DNA of 64,000 bases. Origin: Heloderma charlesbogerti. Its lineage: Eukaryota > Chordata > Lepidosauria > Squamata > Helodermatidae. Numbering within the stretch: the first letter of the stretch is position 1; every line of letters starts with the position of its first letter. The stretch is taken from contig JANEZZ010002064.1 in NCBI GenBank assembly GCA_026122225.1, forward strand, positions 310,001-374,000, written 5' to 3'. Below are positions 49,310 through 60,748 of the stretch, piece after piece. The position numbers and the translations under genes are program-made. The notes below the pieces were generated by a model. That model did not search any database, was not told the origin of the DNA, and saw nothing but the letters and a program-made list of their open reading frames with translations.

Positions 49310-50518
49310 TCAGGATGACTCAAATGTCAAAGATTGATAAGTTTCTTTAGAATTGAAAATAACTGTACATAACTGCTGCCAGAAATATTTCTAATAAGTA
49401 AATGAATTTTCCCTTTTGTCTCCTTTTTATTTTGTCACTTATTTAAATTTGGAAGAGGCTCTTTCTTCTGAAATGAATTAAAATAATCAAATAATCCTTG
49501 ATTTGTGGTCTTTCATTTATAAAGATTTCAGAAGCCTTTGGTTACAAACTTTGGAAGTGTTATTTGCCTTGAAATTATTCATGCTATCACAGTATTCGTC
49601 TGAGAAGGAACATACTTTCAAAATCGACCCAACATATTTTCAATACATGATTGCTACTTTGCATTGCTATTTCCTATTTATCAAACTTACAGAAGACATT
49701 TTCTTAATGTGACTTTTTGGCTCATTAGGGTTGCTCGATTCATGGCTGCTTTGATTACCGTACCTGTTGGCTGGTTAGTCTTCAGTATATAATCTTCACA
49801 GTATAAGTGCTTTGGAGCAATGTGAAGAAATCTTTTAAATACATGGAGAGATTTAATTTTCTTTAAATTTTTCAAAATATAATTGTGTTTGAAACATAAT
49901 GGTACATCCTAGCAGAAAAGGAATACCCCAGTTGGTTGGACTTTGCCTTTCGGAAAAAGGTGTTTTTCTTTCCTGGGTTGTCCCTGGTTCATAATGTATT
50001 TGGCAAGTCTGGCTGACTACAGCCGGATATTTCAGTCCTCAAACATCACTAACCCTTCTGAGAGTTAAAAGTGCATGTTGTTAAATTTTGCAGTTTGGCA
50101 CATTATTAATACACTCCAGACTGCATATTTAAATTGTATTCAGTTAATTGCATTTCCATCCTATAAAAACAATATTGAACAGACTGCAGTCTCTCTTACT
50201 AATACTATTAAGTAGACAAAATAGAAGAAAAGCGAATTATACACTTATATATTTTTTTAGTTATGATGGGTTTGGAGTTGGTCTAAATGACCTTTCAGGG
50301 AGCTTTTATGCCCATTAGCTCTGATTATTAAAGGATTCAAGATTTTACTGGGAAGCCTGTCCCCACACTCACAGGAATGTGATGTGGCCAGCCCTGCCAG
50401 GACGTGTCTCTGGGTTAGCTGAAGGGAAGATGACTCAGTCCTTTGTCCTACTAGGCCAAGGGGAGGGGACTAGTTATCCTTTTGTTTTCAACTGTTAGTC
50501 TTGGAACAGAGCCTAAAA
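49310..50518. other. DYNLRB1-MAP1LC3A intergenic, plain part
   Basis: AT-rich sequence; no gene or classified repeat was recognised. Confidence 0.7.
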
Positions 50519-50920
50519 GGAGGCAAAAACATTTAAGAGTCTTGTGGCACCTCAAAGTCTAACAAATTTATTCCAGCATAAGCTTTCATGGACACTCCAC
50601 TTCATCAGATATGTTTACCCTCATATTGGCAGATTTATATTCACATGTTGGAGGAGAGATGTAAACTCTTGTTGCCAGAGAGAATTGAAATGCAAAAAGT
50701 ACAGACAGCCATTCACAAAACGTTGTTGTGTGATAACACAGGCATCATTGCAATGGTGAGCCAATTAACATATGTGCTATGGTAAAAAGAACCTTTGTCC
50801 TTATTCAAATCAGAGGAGTAGAATAGATTGATGAATTGTACTTAAGCAATTTTGCCTTGGTATCTGTCTTTGAAATTCCCTTGTTCAAAAATGGCCCTTT
50901 GTTCTAGAGCTAACTTGCCC
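50519..50920 (+). repeat. Interspersed repeat, single arm
   Basis: AAGAGTCTTGTGGCACCTCA, AAGCTTTCATGGACACTCCA and CTTCATCAGAT, then TATATTCACATGTTGG and CATCATTGCAATGGTGAG. Same family as 46690-47400. Confidence 0.65.
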
Positions 50921-50999
50921 TCTGCAGCAAATCCTATAGCACTGTGGGTTCTTCTAGAAATCTGATGGGGAAGAGGAATCTCTTGAAGCACTAATCCTG

Positions 51000-51391
51000 T
51001 GAAAGCATCGATTCTTCAGTGCTCAGCCTTCCTTAGTGTCCAGCTCTCACAGCGATACGTTGCTACTGGGAAAATCATAGCTTTGATTATACGAACCTTT
51101 GTCGGCAAGGTGATGTCTTTGCTTCTTACTATGCTGTCTAGGTTTGCCATAGCTTTCCTCCCGAGGAGCAAGCGTCTTTTAATTTCATGGCTACAGTCAC
51201 CGTCTGTGGTGATCTTGGAGCCCAAGAAAGTAAAATCTGTCACTGCTTCCATTTCTTCCCCTTCTGTATGCCAGGAAGTGATGGGGCCAGATGCCATGAT
51301 CTTCGTTTTTTTAATGTTGAGTTTCAACCCAGCTTTTGCACTCTCCACTTTCACCCTCAACAAGAGGCTCTTTAGATCCTCTTCACTTTCA
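51000..51391 (-). mobile_element. Bov-B LINE internal fragment without 3' end
   Basis: On the minus strand it encodes [56 protein letters not shown] up to SWTLRKAEH. It stops there, so both the 5' part and the 3' tail are missing. That is not expected from simple 5' truncation. Confidence 0.9.
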
Positions 51392-51689
51392 TACACACAC
51401 AATAACAGAGAATAGAGAAAATTCCGCAAAGTGGCCTTTTCCTAGAGGGTGAGGGAAAAGAAACATCTCAGAAACTTTATCTGAAAAAAATGTCTTCTGA
51501 GAAATTTTGGCTCACCACTAGACCTGGCCAGCTAAGGACAAAGAAGAGAGGCTGCTAATCAAGTTAAACCCATGCCCAGCACTTAGAAGCGGTAGGAGGA
51601 AGACTGGCAGATTAAAAAATATAATAAATAACAATAAAACGTAGTATCAGCAACCTCTGAAGTAGGATGGCCCTTATAATGAAAAGAGC

Positions 51690-51790
51690 ATTTTTGTTGT
51701 ATTTTGTGTTGTTATTTATATTGTGCACTGCCTAGAGTGGCCGAGTAGCCAGCCAGATGGGTGGCTAATAAATCAAATAGATAAGCAGAA
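51690..51790 (+). mobile_element. L2 LINE 3' tail
   Basis: GCACTGCCTAGAGTGGCCGA, GTAGCCAGCCAGATGGGTGG and CTAATAAATCAAATAGATAA match the L2 end at 7560-7630. Confidence 0.8.
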
Positions 51791-51894
51791 GGCTAGTTAT
51801 ACAATGATTGACAGGCCTACAGGCTTTGAGTTCCTGCAATGAGAGTTGGTGCTAGTAGGAATTCAGCAAGGAGCAATGCTTGATTTCTCAGCCA

Positions 51895-51990
51895 CAAAGC
51901 TCACTCACTTTGGGCCATTCACCTTCTCTCAGTATAACCTGCCTCACAGGGTTGTTGTGAGAATGGGCAGGGAATCATGTCCACACTACC
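51895..51990 (+). mobile_element. SINE fragment
   Basis: ACTTTGGGCCATTCACC, CTGCCTCACAGGGTTGTTGT matches the body of the SINE at 42668-42925, in opposite orientation. Confidence 0.55.
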
Positions 51991-52197
51991 TTTAGCTTGT
52001 TGTTATACTTGTAGAAAATAAGCCTGAGAGACACCCTACTCTGTGACTTGCCCAGTCTCCTAATCTCAGTTATGAGGTTATTCTACTAGATTACTAATGT
52101 ATATGCTCCGTGGCATTTTTGTCTTCACACATTCCACAGTTGGATCTGCCTTGTCATTAAAAAGGTACGATGTGCATCAATATGATTATATATCATT

Positions 52198-54500
52198 ATG
52201 ATTTATTTATTTATTTATTTATTTATTTATTTCTATGCCGCCCAATAGCCGAAGCTCTCTGGGCGGTTCACAAAAATTAAAACCAAACACACAATAAAAC
52301 AATTTAAAATATATAGAACATTAAAACCACAATATAACAATACAACCACAATAAAATCTAGCAGCAGTGCAGGAGTTTAAAATACAGATTTAAAACAACA
52401 AAGATAAAAATTTAGAAAGCTAAAATGCCTGGGAAAATAAAAAGGTCTTCACCTGGCGCCGAAAGGAATACAATGTAGGCGCCAGGTGAACCTCACTAGG
52501 GAGCTCATTCCAGAGCCGGGGTGCCACAGCAGAAAAAGCCCTCCTCCTAGTAGCCACCCGCCTCACTTCCTTTGGCAGGGGCTCACGGAGAAGGGCCGCT
52601 GATGATGATCTTAAGGTCTGGGCAGGCACATATGGGAGGAGGCAATCCTTCAGGTAACCTGGCCCCAAGTCGTTAAGGGCTTTAAATGTTAACACCAGCA
52701 CTTTGAATCGGGCCTGGAAATGGACTGGCAGCCAGTGCAGCTGGAAAAGTACTGGCGTAATATGAGGGCCGTGGTGGCTTAGTGGTTAAGACGCTGAACT
52801 GCAGACTGGAAAGTCGGCAGGTCAGCAGTTCGAGACCCGAGTGCTGCGTGACGGAGTGAGCTCCCGTCTTCAGTCCCAGCTTCTGCCAACCTAGCAGTTC
52901 GAAAGCAAGAAATTGCAAGTAGATAAATAGGTACCGCCTCGGCGGGAAAGGTAACAGCGTTCCGTGCACCTCGGTGTTCAGTCATGCCGGCCACATGACC
53001 ACGGAAGCGTCTTCGGACAGCGCTGGCTCTTCGGCTTAGAAACGGGGATGAGCACCGCACCCTAGAGTCGGACATGACTGGTTGGGGACACCTTTACCTT
53101 TTTAATATGAGCTCGCAGGCCAGTCCCTGTTAACAATCTTGCTGCCCTATTTTGGACCAGCTGAAGTTTCCGGACCATTTTCAAAGGCAGCCCCACGTAT
53201 AACACATTGCAGTAATCCAGATGAGAAGTTATCAGAGCATGGATAACTGTAGCTAGGCTATCTCTGTCCAGATAAGGGCGTAGTTGGTATACCAGCCTAA
53301 GCTGATAAAAAGTGCTCCGTGCCACTGAGTTCACCTGTGCCTCAAGTGACAGTTCTGGATCCAAGAGCACCCCCAAACTACGAACCTGATCCTGGAGGAG
53401 CAACCCCCTCCAGAACAGGTTGAATATCACCTAGCCGGGCAGACGAACCACCCAATAACAGCACCTCCATCTTGTCTGGATTGAGTTTCAGTTTATTGGC
53501 CCTCATCCTTACCGTGCCCAGGCACTGATTCAGAACAGCCACTGCCTCACCTGGTTTTGATGAAAAAGAGAGGTAGAGCTGGGTGTCATCTGCATATTGA
53601 TGGCACCTCAGCTCACACCTCTGGATAACCTCCCCCAGCGGTTTCATGTAGATGTTAAACAGCATAGGGGATAAAATAGAGCCCTGTGGAACCCCATGGC
53701 ACAGAGCAATAATCCCCCAGCACCACCTTCTGGAATCGGCCATCCAAGTAGGAGCGGAACCACTGTAATGCAGTGCCTCCAACTCCTAACCCAGACAACC
53801 TATCCAGAAGGATACCATGGTCGATGGTATCGAAAGTCGCTGAGAGGTCCAGGAGAATCAACAGGGTCGCACTCGCCCTGTCCCTCTCCCGGCAGAGGTC
53901 ATCCCACAGGGCGACCAAGGCAGTTTCGGTTCCAAAACCAGGCCTGAAGCCCGATTGAAATGGATCTAGATAATCCGTTTCATTCAACAGTGCCTGGAGC
54001 TGTCCTACAACCACCCACTCAAGCACCTTGCCCAGGAAGGGGATGTTGGCCGCTGGCCTATAATTGTTAACATCCTCTGGGTCCAGGTTAGGCTTTTTCA
54101 GGAGTGGTCTAATTACTGCCTCTTTTAAAGTGGCAGGCACCACTCCCTCTCTCAAGGAGGAATTTACAACCTCCTGGACCCAGCCGGACAACCCCTCCTT
54201 GTTTGATTTAATAAGCCATGAAGGGCAAGGGTCAAGCACACAAGTGGTCGATCAGACTTGGCCAAGCACCTTGTCCGCATCCTCAGGCCTCAGTAACTGA
54301 AACTCATCCAATAAAACTGGACCAGACGGTGCTCTGAACGCCTCTACCAATGGAAGTGCATTAATGGTGGTGTCCAATTCATGACGAATCTGAGCGACTT
54401 TATCCTCAAAGTGCCATGCAAACTCGTCACACATATATAAGAACTTTTGGATTCTGCGGAATGTGATTTGAGGTGTCCTGTTTTGGATTTGTACCATTTC
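52198..54500 (-). mobile_element. L2 LINE, about 2 kb, with SINE nested inside
   Basis: The 3' end is at the left: an (ATTT)n tail at 52198-52233, then CGCCCAATAGCCGAAGCTCT. On the minus strand from the right it encodes the region before RT, then [93 protein letters not shown], then the C-terminal LDYCNVLYVGLPL part and LWNELPSEVH. The domain order and YADD box identify L2. Frameshifts (for example near 53690) disable it. A SINE interrupts it at 52767-53102. Confidence 0.95.
52767..53102 (+). mobile_element. Sauria/Squam-type SINE nested in L2, with 9-bp target duplication
   Basis: The tRNA-derived head is GGCCGTGGTGGCTTAGTGGT, TAAGACGCTGAACTGC with B box AGTTCGAGACC. The 3' part is TAGAGTCGGACATGACTGGT, then TTTACCTTTT; the first of these matches the Bov-B 3' tail GAGTCGGACACGACTGAAC. 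The perfect 9-bp repeat TAATATGAG at 52758-52766 and 53103-53111 flanks it. Removing the insert restores the L2 reading. Confidence 0.95.
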
Positions 54501-54749
54501 TCTGGTCTCTCAAAGCATATAAAAGAGGGTTAAGTCGTAGAGAACTTCCTGCCAATGCGTGATTTAAAAAAGAGACCATTCACCCTCAGGTCTAATACTA
54601 GTTTAGTGGGAGGACGGACTGTGGCAGTTAAAGGAAATCTGCACTCTGCACATGCCCCGTGGTGGCGTCCTCGGCGCTGTTCCTTCATGTGAAACTTTAA
54701 AACCTCCTTGATAGCAGCTGTGGAAAGAGCCCCAAGGGCAGCCCCGGCC
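54501..54749. other. Short stretch between L2 and MAP1LC3A CpG island
   Basis: Unassigned. It may include the MAP1LC3A distal promoter. Confidence 0.4.
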
Positions 54750-55540
54750 TGGCGGTGGCGACGCGCCCCTGGCAAGCAGGCCGCACTGCAGAAGGGGCGG
54801 GACCCTGCGCCTCCCCTTTAAGGAGGCTGCCGATGAAGTCACCGCTACTTTGCCAGCTGCGGGGATCGGTCCAACCGGGGCAGGCGGCGGCGGCGAGGAG
54901 GGAGGAAGCAGGAGCGGCGGCTGGTCGGCGCTACTTGCTCGCAGGCACCTGCTGCCCGATCGCCGCACCAGGCCCGCCAGACAGCGTCTTCCGCGCTCCC
55001 GAGGCGGCTCGGGGAGCTCCCCACCCGCTTCTCCCAGCCGCGGTTTTTGCGTGCCCGGGAGGATCTGGTCCCCGCGGAGTCGCGGCGCCCTTGGCTATCG
55101 CCGATCCGCGGCCGAGATGCCTTCGGACCGGCCCTTCAAGCAGCGGCGGAGCTTCAGTAAGTCCCTGCCCGGGAGGAGCGGGAGGCGGCGGAGGCGGGAG
55201 CGAGCGAGCGAGCGAGCCCATCCACTCCCAGGCCCAGGGGAAGGCAGGGCGGCGGAGAAGGGGGAAGCGCTCGGATTTCTGGACGCGGGAGGGGGCGCGT
55301 TCTCAGCGGCGCCCCACCCATCGCTACCCCTTGGGGAGCAAAACGGGCAGGGCTGAGCCCCCCCGGCGGTGTTGCAGACCGTGGGCTTGGAGGGCGCAGC
55401 GCAAAGGCTCGGCGGCGGCGCAGCAGAAGGAGCCGTCTCTCCGCGCTGCCGTGGGCTTAGGAGATGGGCTTGACGTCCTTGGCTTTTCTCCTCCGTTTTC
55501 TTCTAGGATGCTTCCCTTCCCTCGCAACCCACCCCGCTCC
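54750..55540 (+). promoter_or_regulatory. MAP1LC3A: CpG-island promoter of MAP1LC3A
   Basis: Very GC- and CpG-rich (for example GCGGCGGCGGCGAGGAGGGA near 54885), centred on the first coding exon, with no evident TATA box. Long open frames on both strands here come from the low stop density of GC-rich DNA. A GAGC repeat lies at about 55199-55217. Confidence 0.8.
55117..55156 (+). CDS. MAP1LC3A: MAP1LC3A first coding exon
   Basis: LC3A is a ubiquitin-like Atg8-family protein. It is cleaved by ATG4, joined to phosphatidylethanolamine, and anchors cargo receptors on autophagosomes. The exon encodes MPSDRPFKQRRSF plus the first base of the next codon and ends at GTAAGT; this is the exact N-terminus and exon border of vertebrate LC3A. 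The start context is GCCGAGATGC inside a CpG island. The A before the donor means residue 14 differs from mammalian Ala. LC3B starts MPSEKTFKQRRTF, so A is preferred; synteny with DYNLRB1 agrees. No later exon lies in the remaining 8.8 kb. Confidence 0.93.
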
Positions 55541-55958
55541 CCAGTGGTTTCCCCCCGTGAGGATTAGTTATACTACTGGGTCCCCCGGGGGGGGGGCAGT
55601 GCTTTAGGAAACGTGTTTACCTTTCAAGGTCCCCCCTCCCCAACACACACACACGATCGAGTGCCCTGCTTCCCTTTAGTTCGCCTGAACAGATAGGTCG
55701 AGCACGACTTCAGCTCCACCAAGAACAGACTGTGAAGGAGAGCCTGCAAAACATTGACGGGAGGCGCTCGTGCTCGCTTGTTTGTTCCACCCTATACTTC
55801 CTCCTGAGCAAGAAGCGCTCATCAAGCAGATCAGAATATATTCTGCAGTGCCTTTAATAAAGATGTCATTTCCTCCCCGTTTTTTTTTTTTAAAGTAAAC
55901 ATTGGAAGGGGGTGGTTTGAGGAGGAAGGTAGGGTGACCAAACCCCCATGCCCTAGAC

Positions 55959-56094
55959 CAGCTTTCGCCTGCTGCCCTCCAGATGTGTTGGACTAGAACT
56001 CCCAACGTTCCCCAGCCACTACCCCTGCTGGCTGAAAGATGGTAGGAGTTGTAATCCAATATGTCTAGATGGTGCCAGGTTTGGGAAGGCTGTG
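55959..56094. mobile_element. hAT-like MITE with 8-bp duplication (7 of 8)
   Basis: Inverted ends CAGCTTTCGCCTGCTGCCCT and GGTGCCAGGTTTGGGAAGGC. CCCTAGAC (55951-55958) and ACCTAGAC (56095-56102) flank it. Confidence 0.8.
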
Positions 56095-56119
56095 ACCTAG
56101 ACTCACAAGATATGGGAAG

Positions 56120-56325
56120 GATATATGGCTGTATGCTACCTCCAGGATCAGAGGCAGTATGCTTATGTACACCAGTTGCTGGGGAACATGGGCAGGAAGG
56201 CACTGTTGCACTCATGTTCTGCTTGTGGGTTTCCGACCGGCAACTGGTTGGCCACTGTGTGAACAGAATGTTGGACTAGATGGACCCTTGGTCTGATCCA
56301 GCATGACTCTTCGTACGTCTTATGA
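56120..56325 (+). mobile_element. CR1 LINE 3' end
   Basis: TATGGCTGTATGCTACCTCC, CACCAGTTGCTGGGGAACAT and TGGACTAGATGGACCCTTGG match 36190-36380 closely. It begins 18 bp after the hAT-like MITE's duplication. Confidence 0.85.
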
Positions 56326-56464
56326 TTGCTTTGCTTCTGGAAGTGTGTGATCACGTTCCCCGACACTCTTAGGATGAGCAACACTGCCCATAAAGGGTGG
56401 GTGGGTGGGAGGAACGGAGCAGTCCTCATAATGCCAAGGACATGTTTTTGGTTTTTTAGATTTT

Positions 56465-56620
56465 TCAAAAAATTTATTGGCCACCTTTCAGGGCAGAAGT
56501 CCTCCCAAGGCAGCTCACCGCAATAAAGTACATAAAAACAGTTAAAATATTAAAAGCAATAAAAACATAAACACAATAAAATGGCAATAAAAGCAATAAT
56601 AAAGTTCCTCAGCCCCTGCT
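56465..56620 (-). mobile_element. LINE 3' UTR tail (L2-like), reverse orientation
   Basis: AAATTTATTGGCCACCTTTC, AGGCAGCTCACCGCAATAAA and ACAATAAAATGGCAATAAAA have the composition and order of an L2-type 3' UTR on the minus strand. Confidence 0.6.
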
Positions 56621-58394
56621 GCTGTGCCTTGCTCCCATTCAGTGGCATCTTAAAAGTCTCTGCCTAAATTCCTGCAGGTTCCACCCCTTGAAAAATCGCA
56701 GCTCTTGATAGAAGCTCCCCATGCCAGAAAGACAGATTAGCTTTGGGAGACTGTCGAGCAGTAGCCTGCCAGGTGACTCTTTGTTTTGCTTCAGTGCTCA
56801 AGTTTCCTGCTGGTGAGCTAGGGAGGGCAAAGAGGCAGGAAGGAAGCCAAAAGTAATTAGCAGCTGCAGAAGCCGTACCCTGGTGGTGATGTAATGCCTG
56901 CAAATGGAAGGGGGAAAAAAGTGTTCATGCGGTCTAGCCGCTGCAGTGATGGACTTGGAGTGCAGAGCTGGAAAGCCGGTTCCAGTGCCAGAGAAACCCC
57001 CCAGCCATAGAAGGAGCCAAATGTTTTGTGGGGGTGGGCCTTTGGGAAAGGAACTGTGCTGGAACAGAGCCATTTCACTCCCTCTCTGGTGGAAATTTTC
57101 CTGTATCCAATTGGATTCAAGACTGCAGACACAGTCCCACCTCCTATATTGAAACCTCTTGTTATGTGTATGCCCTTAGTATTCCCACAAGTCATTCTAA
57201 GATTGTGATTAATAAGCAGAGAAAAATCTGTGAGCAGCTTGGGGTAATGACGGTTTAGACATACTTAATGGAAAACGAACAAGTACTGCTTTCAAGGTAG
57301 AAGAAAACTGTTGACTGGGATTTTCTTTGATGAAATGCAAAGCTGCCTGCTAAATATTATTCCAGAGTATCATATGCGAAAGCAGCAAGCAGGACTTGGA
57401 TCTGTCACGGGATGACTGCCCTGCACAGCATCTCATTCCTAACCCTAGCCTCTTTAGCTAACCTCATTTCTCTTCTTCCAGCTCCCCTGGTCCTTGTCAG
57501 AACATTCCAATTTGACCACCAGGTGGTAGGAAAGCAGAAGTTATGCAAAACAAGGACACATAAATTATGCAAAACAGGAACACACACAACAAAACTTCTA
57601 AGCGCAGAATTTATGTTGTAGAACCTTCAGCCATAAACAGTGCTTACTGCTTATGAGTATGATACTTCAGAATATTTACCAGGCAGGTTTGCATTTCATC
57701 AAGGAAAATGCTGATGACTAGTCAATAGTTTTCTTCTGTCTTGACTATTATCCTTGTTCATTTTCCATTATGCATGTGTGGGTCAAAGCAGCTGTCTATG
57801 CCCTGTATCCCCATATTGTTGTATTTCTGGTCCCTCATCTAACTCTCTGTTATGAGGCCTACAAAGGAACTCAGTAGGGGTTCTAGCAACTGGTAAATAG
57901 ACACTTGCTTATCAAATTATCTGACGTTGTCTAGTTACTTACTTTGTACTTCCCTCCCTCTTTTGGAAATCTCAATTGAAATCAGTTAGACTTCCATCTA
58001 ACTATATGTTTAGTATTGCAGTAAGTTCATTGAAAAACTTGATCTTTAAGAAAGATTACATGTTGGTTAAAAACATTTGCTGTATAAAATATATGCCTTA
58101 TTTCAGATGCCAATTTAGGAGTATGGTGAGCTAGTAAAGTTTTCACTGGCTGTTGTTATATTTAGATTTATGCTTCTTGAGGACGTGCATTATAATATTG
58201 TTATACATCTGTTCAGTTCCTAAGGACAGTGTGATCTCTTATACACTATTACTGATTTTTTTTAATCACTTGGAGAGGCTATTGATGATGATGATTTTGG
58301 TTAATTATTTATCCCTTTTTCACATGCAAAATGCTGTACAATAGTTGTGTGTGTGTTTTTAAATAAGTCCAGAAATACTTCTGGTCCGCACAAA

Positions 58395-58790
58395 AAATTG
58401 CCAGAGTCCGGCTGGATCAGACCAAAGGTCCATCTAGTCCAGCATCCTGTTTCAAACAGTGGCTCCCTAGATTCTGCTTGAAAGCCTATAAGCAGGGCAT
58501 GAAGGAAACAGCCCTCCCCTTTTCATCTCTAGCATCTGATATCCAGAGATATAGTACCTCTGAACATGGAGCTTTAATTTAGCTATCATGCCTAATAGCC
58601 ACTGAATATCCTTCATGAATTTATCCAATCCTTCTTATAAGCTATTTAAGATCGTATTTAAGATGATTGCTTCATGTTATGGCATTGAATTCCATGTTAA
58701 TTATGCATTGTATGAAGAAGTACTTCCTCTTGTCTGTACCAAATCTCTACTACTCATCAATGACGTTGGGTGAATTCTGGTGTTTCTCCA
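58395..58790 (-). mobile_element. CR1-related fragment, reverse orientation
   Basis: GGCTGGATCAGACCAAAGGT, CCATCTAGTCCAGCATCCTG is the inverted CR1 end; further on come ATCCTTCATGAATTTATCCA and GTACTTCCTCTTGTCTGTAC, which recur in reptile CR1-type repeats. Confidence 0.65.
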
Positions 58791-58814
58791 CATCATGCAT
58801 AATCTTAGAAAGAA

Positions 58815-59240
58815 TTTCCAGAGGGGTAGCCATCTTAGTCCATTGTGGCAAAAGCAACAAAGAGTCTTGTGGCTCTTTAAGGACCAACAAATTTATCCCT
58901 TCATCAGATGCATGGAGTGTTAACCTAAAATTGGCAGGTTTATGTACACGTGCTGGGTGGGTAGGGAGATATAAACTGTGTTGTCAGCAGGAATTGAAAT
59001 ACAAAAAGCTAACAATGATGATTACCATAACAGTTGCCATGCAAGAAATGTTGTCAGTCCATAACACAGATATCATTGCAATAGTTTGCTGATTACCATA
59101 TGTAGTGTGATTTTAAAAACACCTTGTCCTTATTCAAACCACAGGAAACCTTTGTTATTCAAAGCATCAAGAGCTGGATCTCTTGATGAATTCTAGTGCT
59201 GCACTTTCGCATTGGTATATGTCTTTGTCATGTCCCTGCA
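58815..59240 (+). repeat. Interspersed repeat, single arm
   Basis: CCAGAGGGGTAGCCATCTTA, AAGAGTCTTGTGGCTCTTTA, CTTCATCAGATGCATGG, then ATCATTGCAATAGTTTGC. Same family as 46690-47400 and 50519-50920. Confidence 0.7.
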
Positions 59241-59908
59241 CCCCTGCCCCCATTTCACTCTTTTAGTAGTCCACTTGAATAGACTTATCTGTATTATTCA
59301 TTTGTGGCACATAAGACCTGAAAGGAAAAGCATCCCTGATCACCTTGGGGGTAATTCTTAGCCATATCAAATAGCTAGACAAGTATCTATATGCAAGCCT
59401 GCTTTACAATTTTTACCTTCACATCAATTTTGTAATAGAAATCACTATCATTCCCATTTTATAGATGGAGAATTTGAGGCTGAGGTGGAATGACTTGACT
59501 AAGGGCCTCTAGTGAATTAATGTCTGGAAATGGATTAATTTTCTAATCACCTCATGTAATGTAACCAGAAGCTGGGTAGATAAAAAGCACCCCATGAATA
59601 CAAGTACACTAATATTCTGTTACCTGAGGGCTGATTATCTGAGGGCCGAAGTGGATGTGATACTGCATATGGACGTGATACCGCATATCTGTGATCAGAT
59701 GCCCTGATGTGTTTTGTTTTTCATTTTAAAGGAGCTTGTGGTTGTGCTTCAATTTTGTGCAGAGCAATGGCTCTTGGAAAGGCTTTTGAAGAAAAAACAT
59801 AAGCTACCTCTGATCCTAATCCCTCCCAACTGCTATTAGCCTGGGGGGTTCTTCCCACTATAAAGGAATCTGTATTTTTCTCTAGGGAGTCTAATAGGAC
59901 CTTTTTGC

Positions 59909-60092
59909 AGTGGAGGCTGGTGGCTCCAATGTCAGTGGGGGAGTGAATCCTCTCTGGGTCTCAGTCAGAACTCTAAAGGAGCTATCCAAGGTGTGAAGCA
60001 TAGCACCTTGGATATTTTCTTTAGAGTTCTGACTGAAACTCGGAGTGGCTGCACTGCCCCACTGACATTGGAGCCACCAGCCTCCACTGGCT
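59909..60092. mobile_element. hAT-like MITE, relative of 34928-35135
   Basis: Ends CAGTGGAGGCTGGTGGCTCC and GGAGCCACCAGCCTCCACTG are exact inverses over 20 bp. Inside, ACTCTAAAGGAGCTATCCAA faces TTGGATATTTTCTTTAGAGT. The flanks CCTTTTTG and GCTTTGGG match only partly. Confidence 0.88.
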
Positions 60093-60239
60093 TTGGGTGT
60101 CAATTTAGCTTGTGAAACACAACATTGAGGAAAGCCTTCACAACCACCAGCCCTCTTGAGGTACTTCTGCTCCCATCAAAATGGGAGCCCCCTCCCGATT
60201 TGGAGAGTATTGATCAAACAAATGAAACTTGGGCTTTGA

Positions 60240-60450
60240 GAAAATCAAAGGCTTGGTTGAAGACAATCTCTTTGATTGTCTTAAATTGTTTTAGATACAT
60301 GTTATTGTTGTGTGTGCTGTTTGTTCTATATCATTATGTGAATGGTTTTATACTTTGTATAATGTATTTTAATGGTTTTTAAATTTTGGTGAACCGCCCA
60401 GACAACTTCAGCTATGGGGTGGTATAGAAATATAATGAATGAAATGGTGT
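60240..60450 (+). mobile_element. L2 LINE 3' UTR and tail
   Basis: TGTGTGCTGTTTGTTCTATA, GAACCGCCCAGACAACTTCA, GCTATGGGGTGGTATAGAAA; matches 44230-44410. Confidence 0.8.
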
Positions 60451-60602
60451 TCTGTAACTAAAAGTAAGCCCACAGGTACAATGCTTGCGGTGGGGAATGG
60501 GATGGTGCTAAAATTACACTGGGCATGTCATTGCAAAGATACAGCGTCTTTTAAAAACAAAAACAAAGGCAGCCATGTTTGCCATAAGAAAAATCCAGAT
60601 CG

Positions 60603-60748
60603 TGTAATACCTTTATTAGGCCAACTCAAAGATAACCAAAAATGTGTAAGCATTCAAGATCTCTTCATCAGGCAAGATGTTAACATCTTGGATCTTGAAA
60701 GCTTGCACATTTTTTGTGATCTTTGAGTTGGCCTAATAAAGATATTAC
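60603..60748. mobile_element. Palindromic MITE
   Basis: Arms 60603-60661 and 60691-60748 are inverted: GTAATACCTTTATTAGGCCA and TGGCCTAATAAAGATATTAC at the ends, CATTCAAGATC and GATCTTGAAAGC towards the middle. Family not named. Confidence 0.8.

Noticed and set aside
54755..55567. A 270-codon open frame, and others on both strands, over the MAP1LC3A first exon
   Set aside because: The frames lie in a CpG island where stops are rare, have low-complexity Pro/Arg/Gly/Ala composition and match no family. The true coding exon is in another frame.
59640..59700. Short repeated GATGTGATAC / GACGTGATAC motif
   Set aside because: Only two or three imperfect units of about 20 bp; too little to call a feature.
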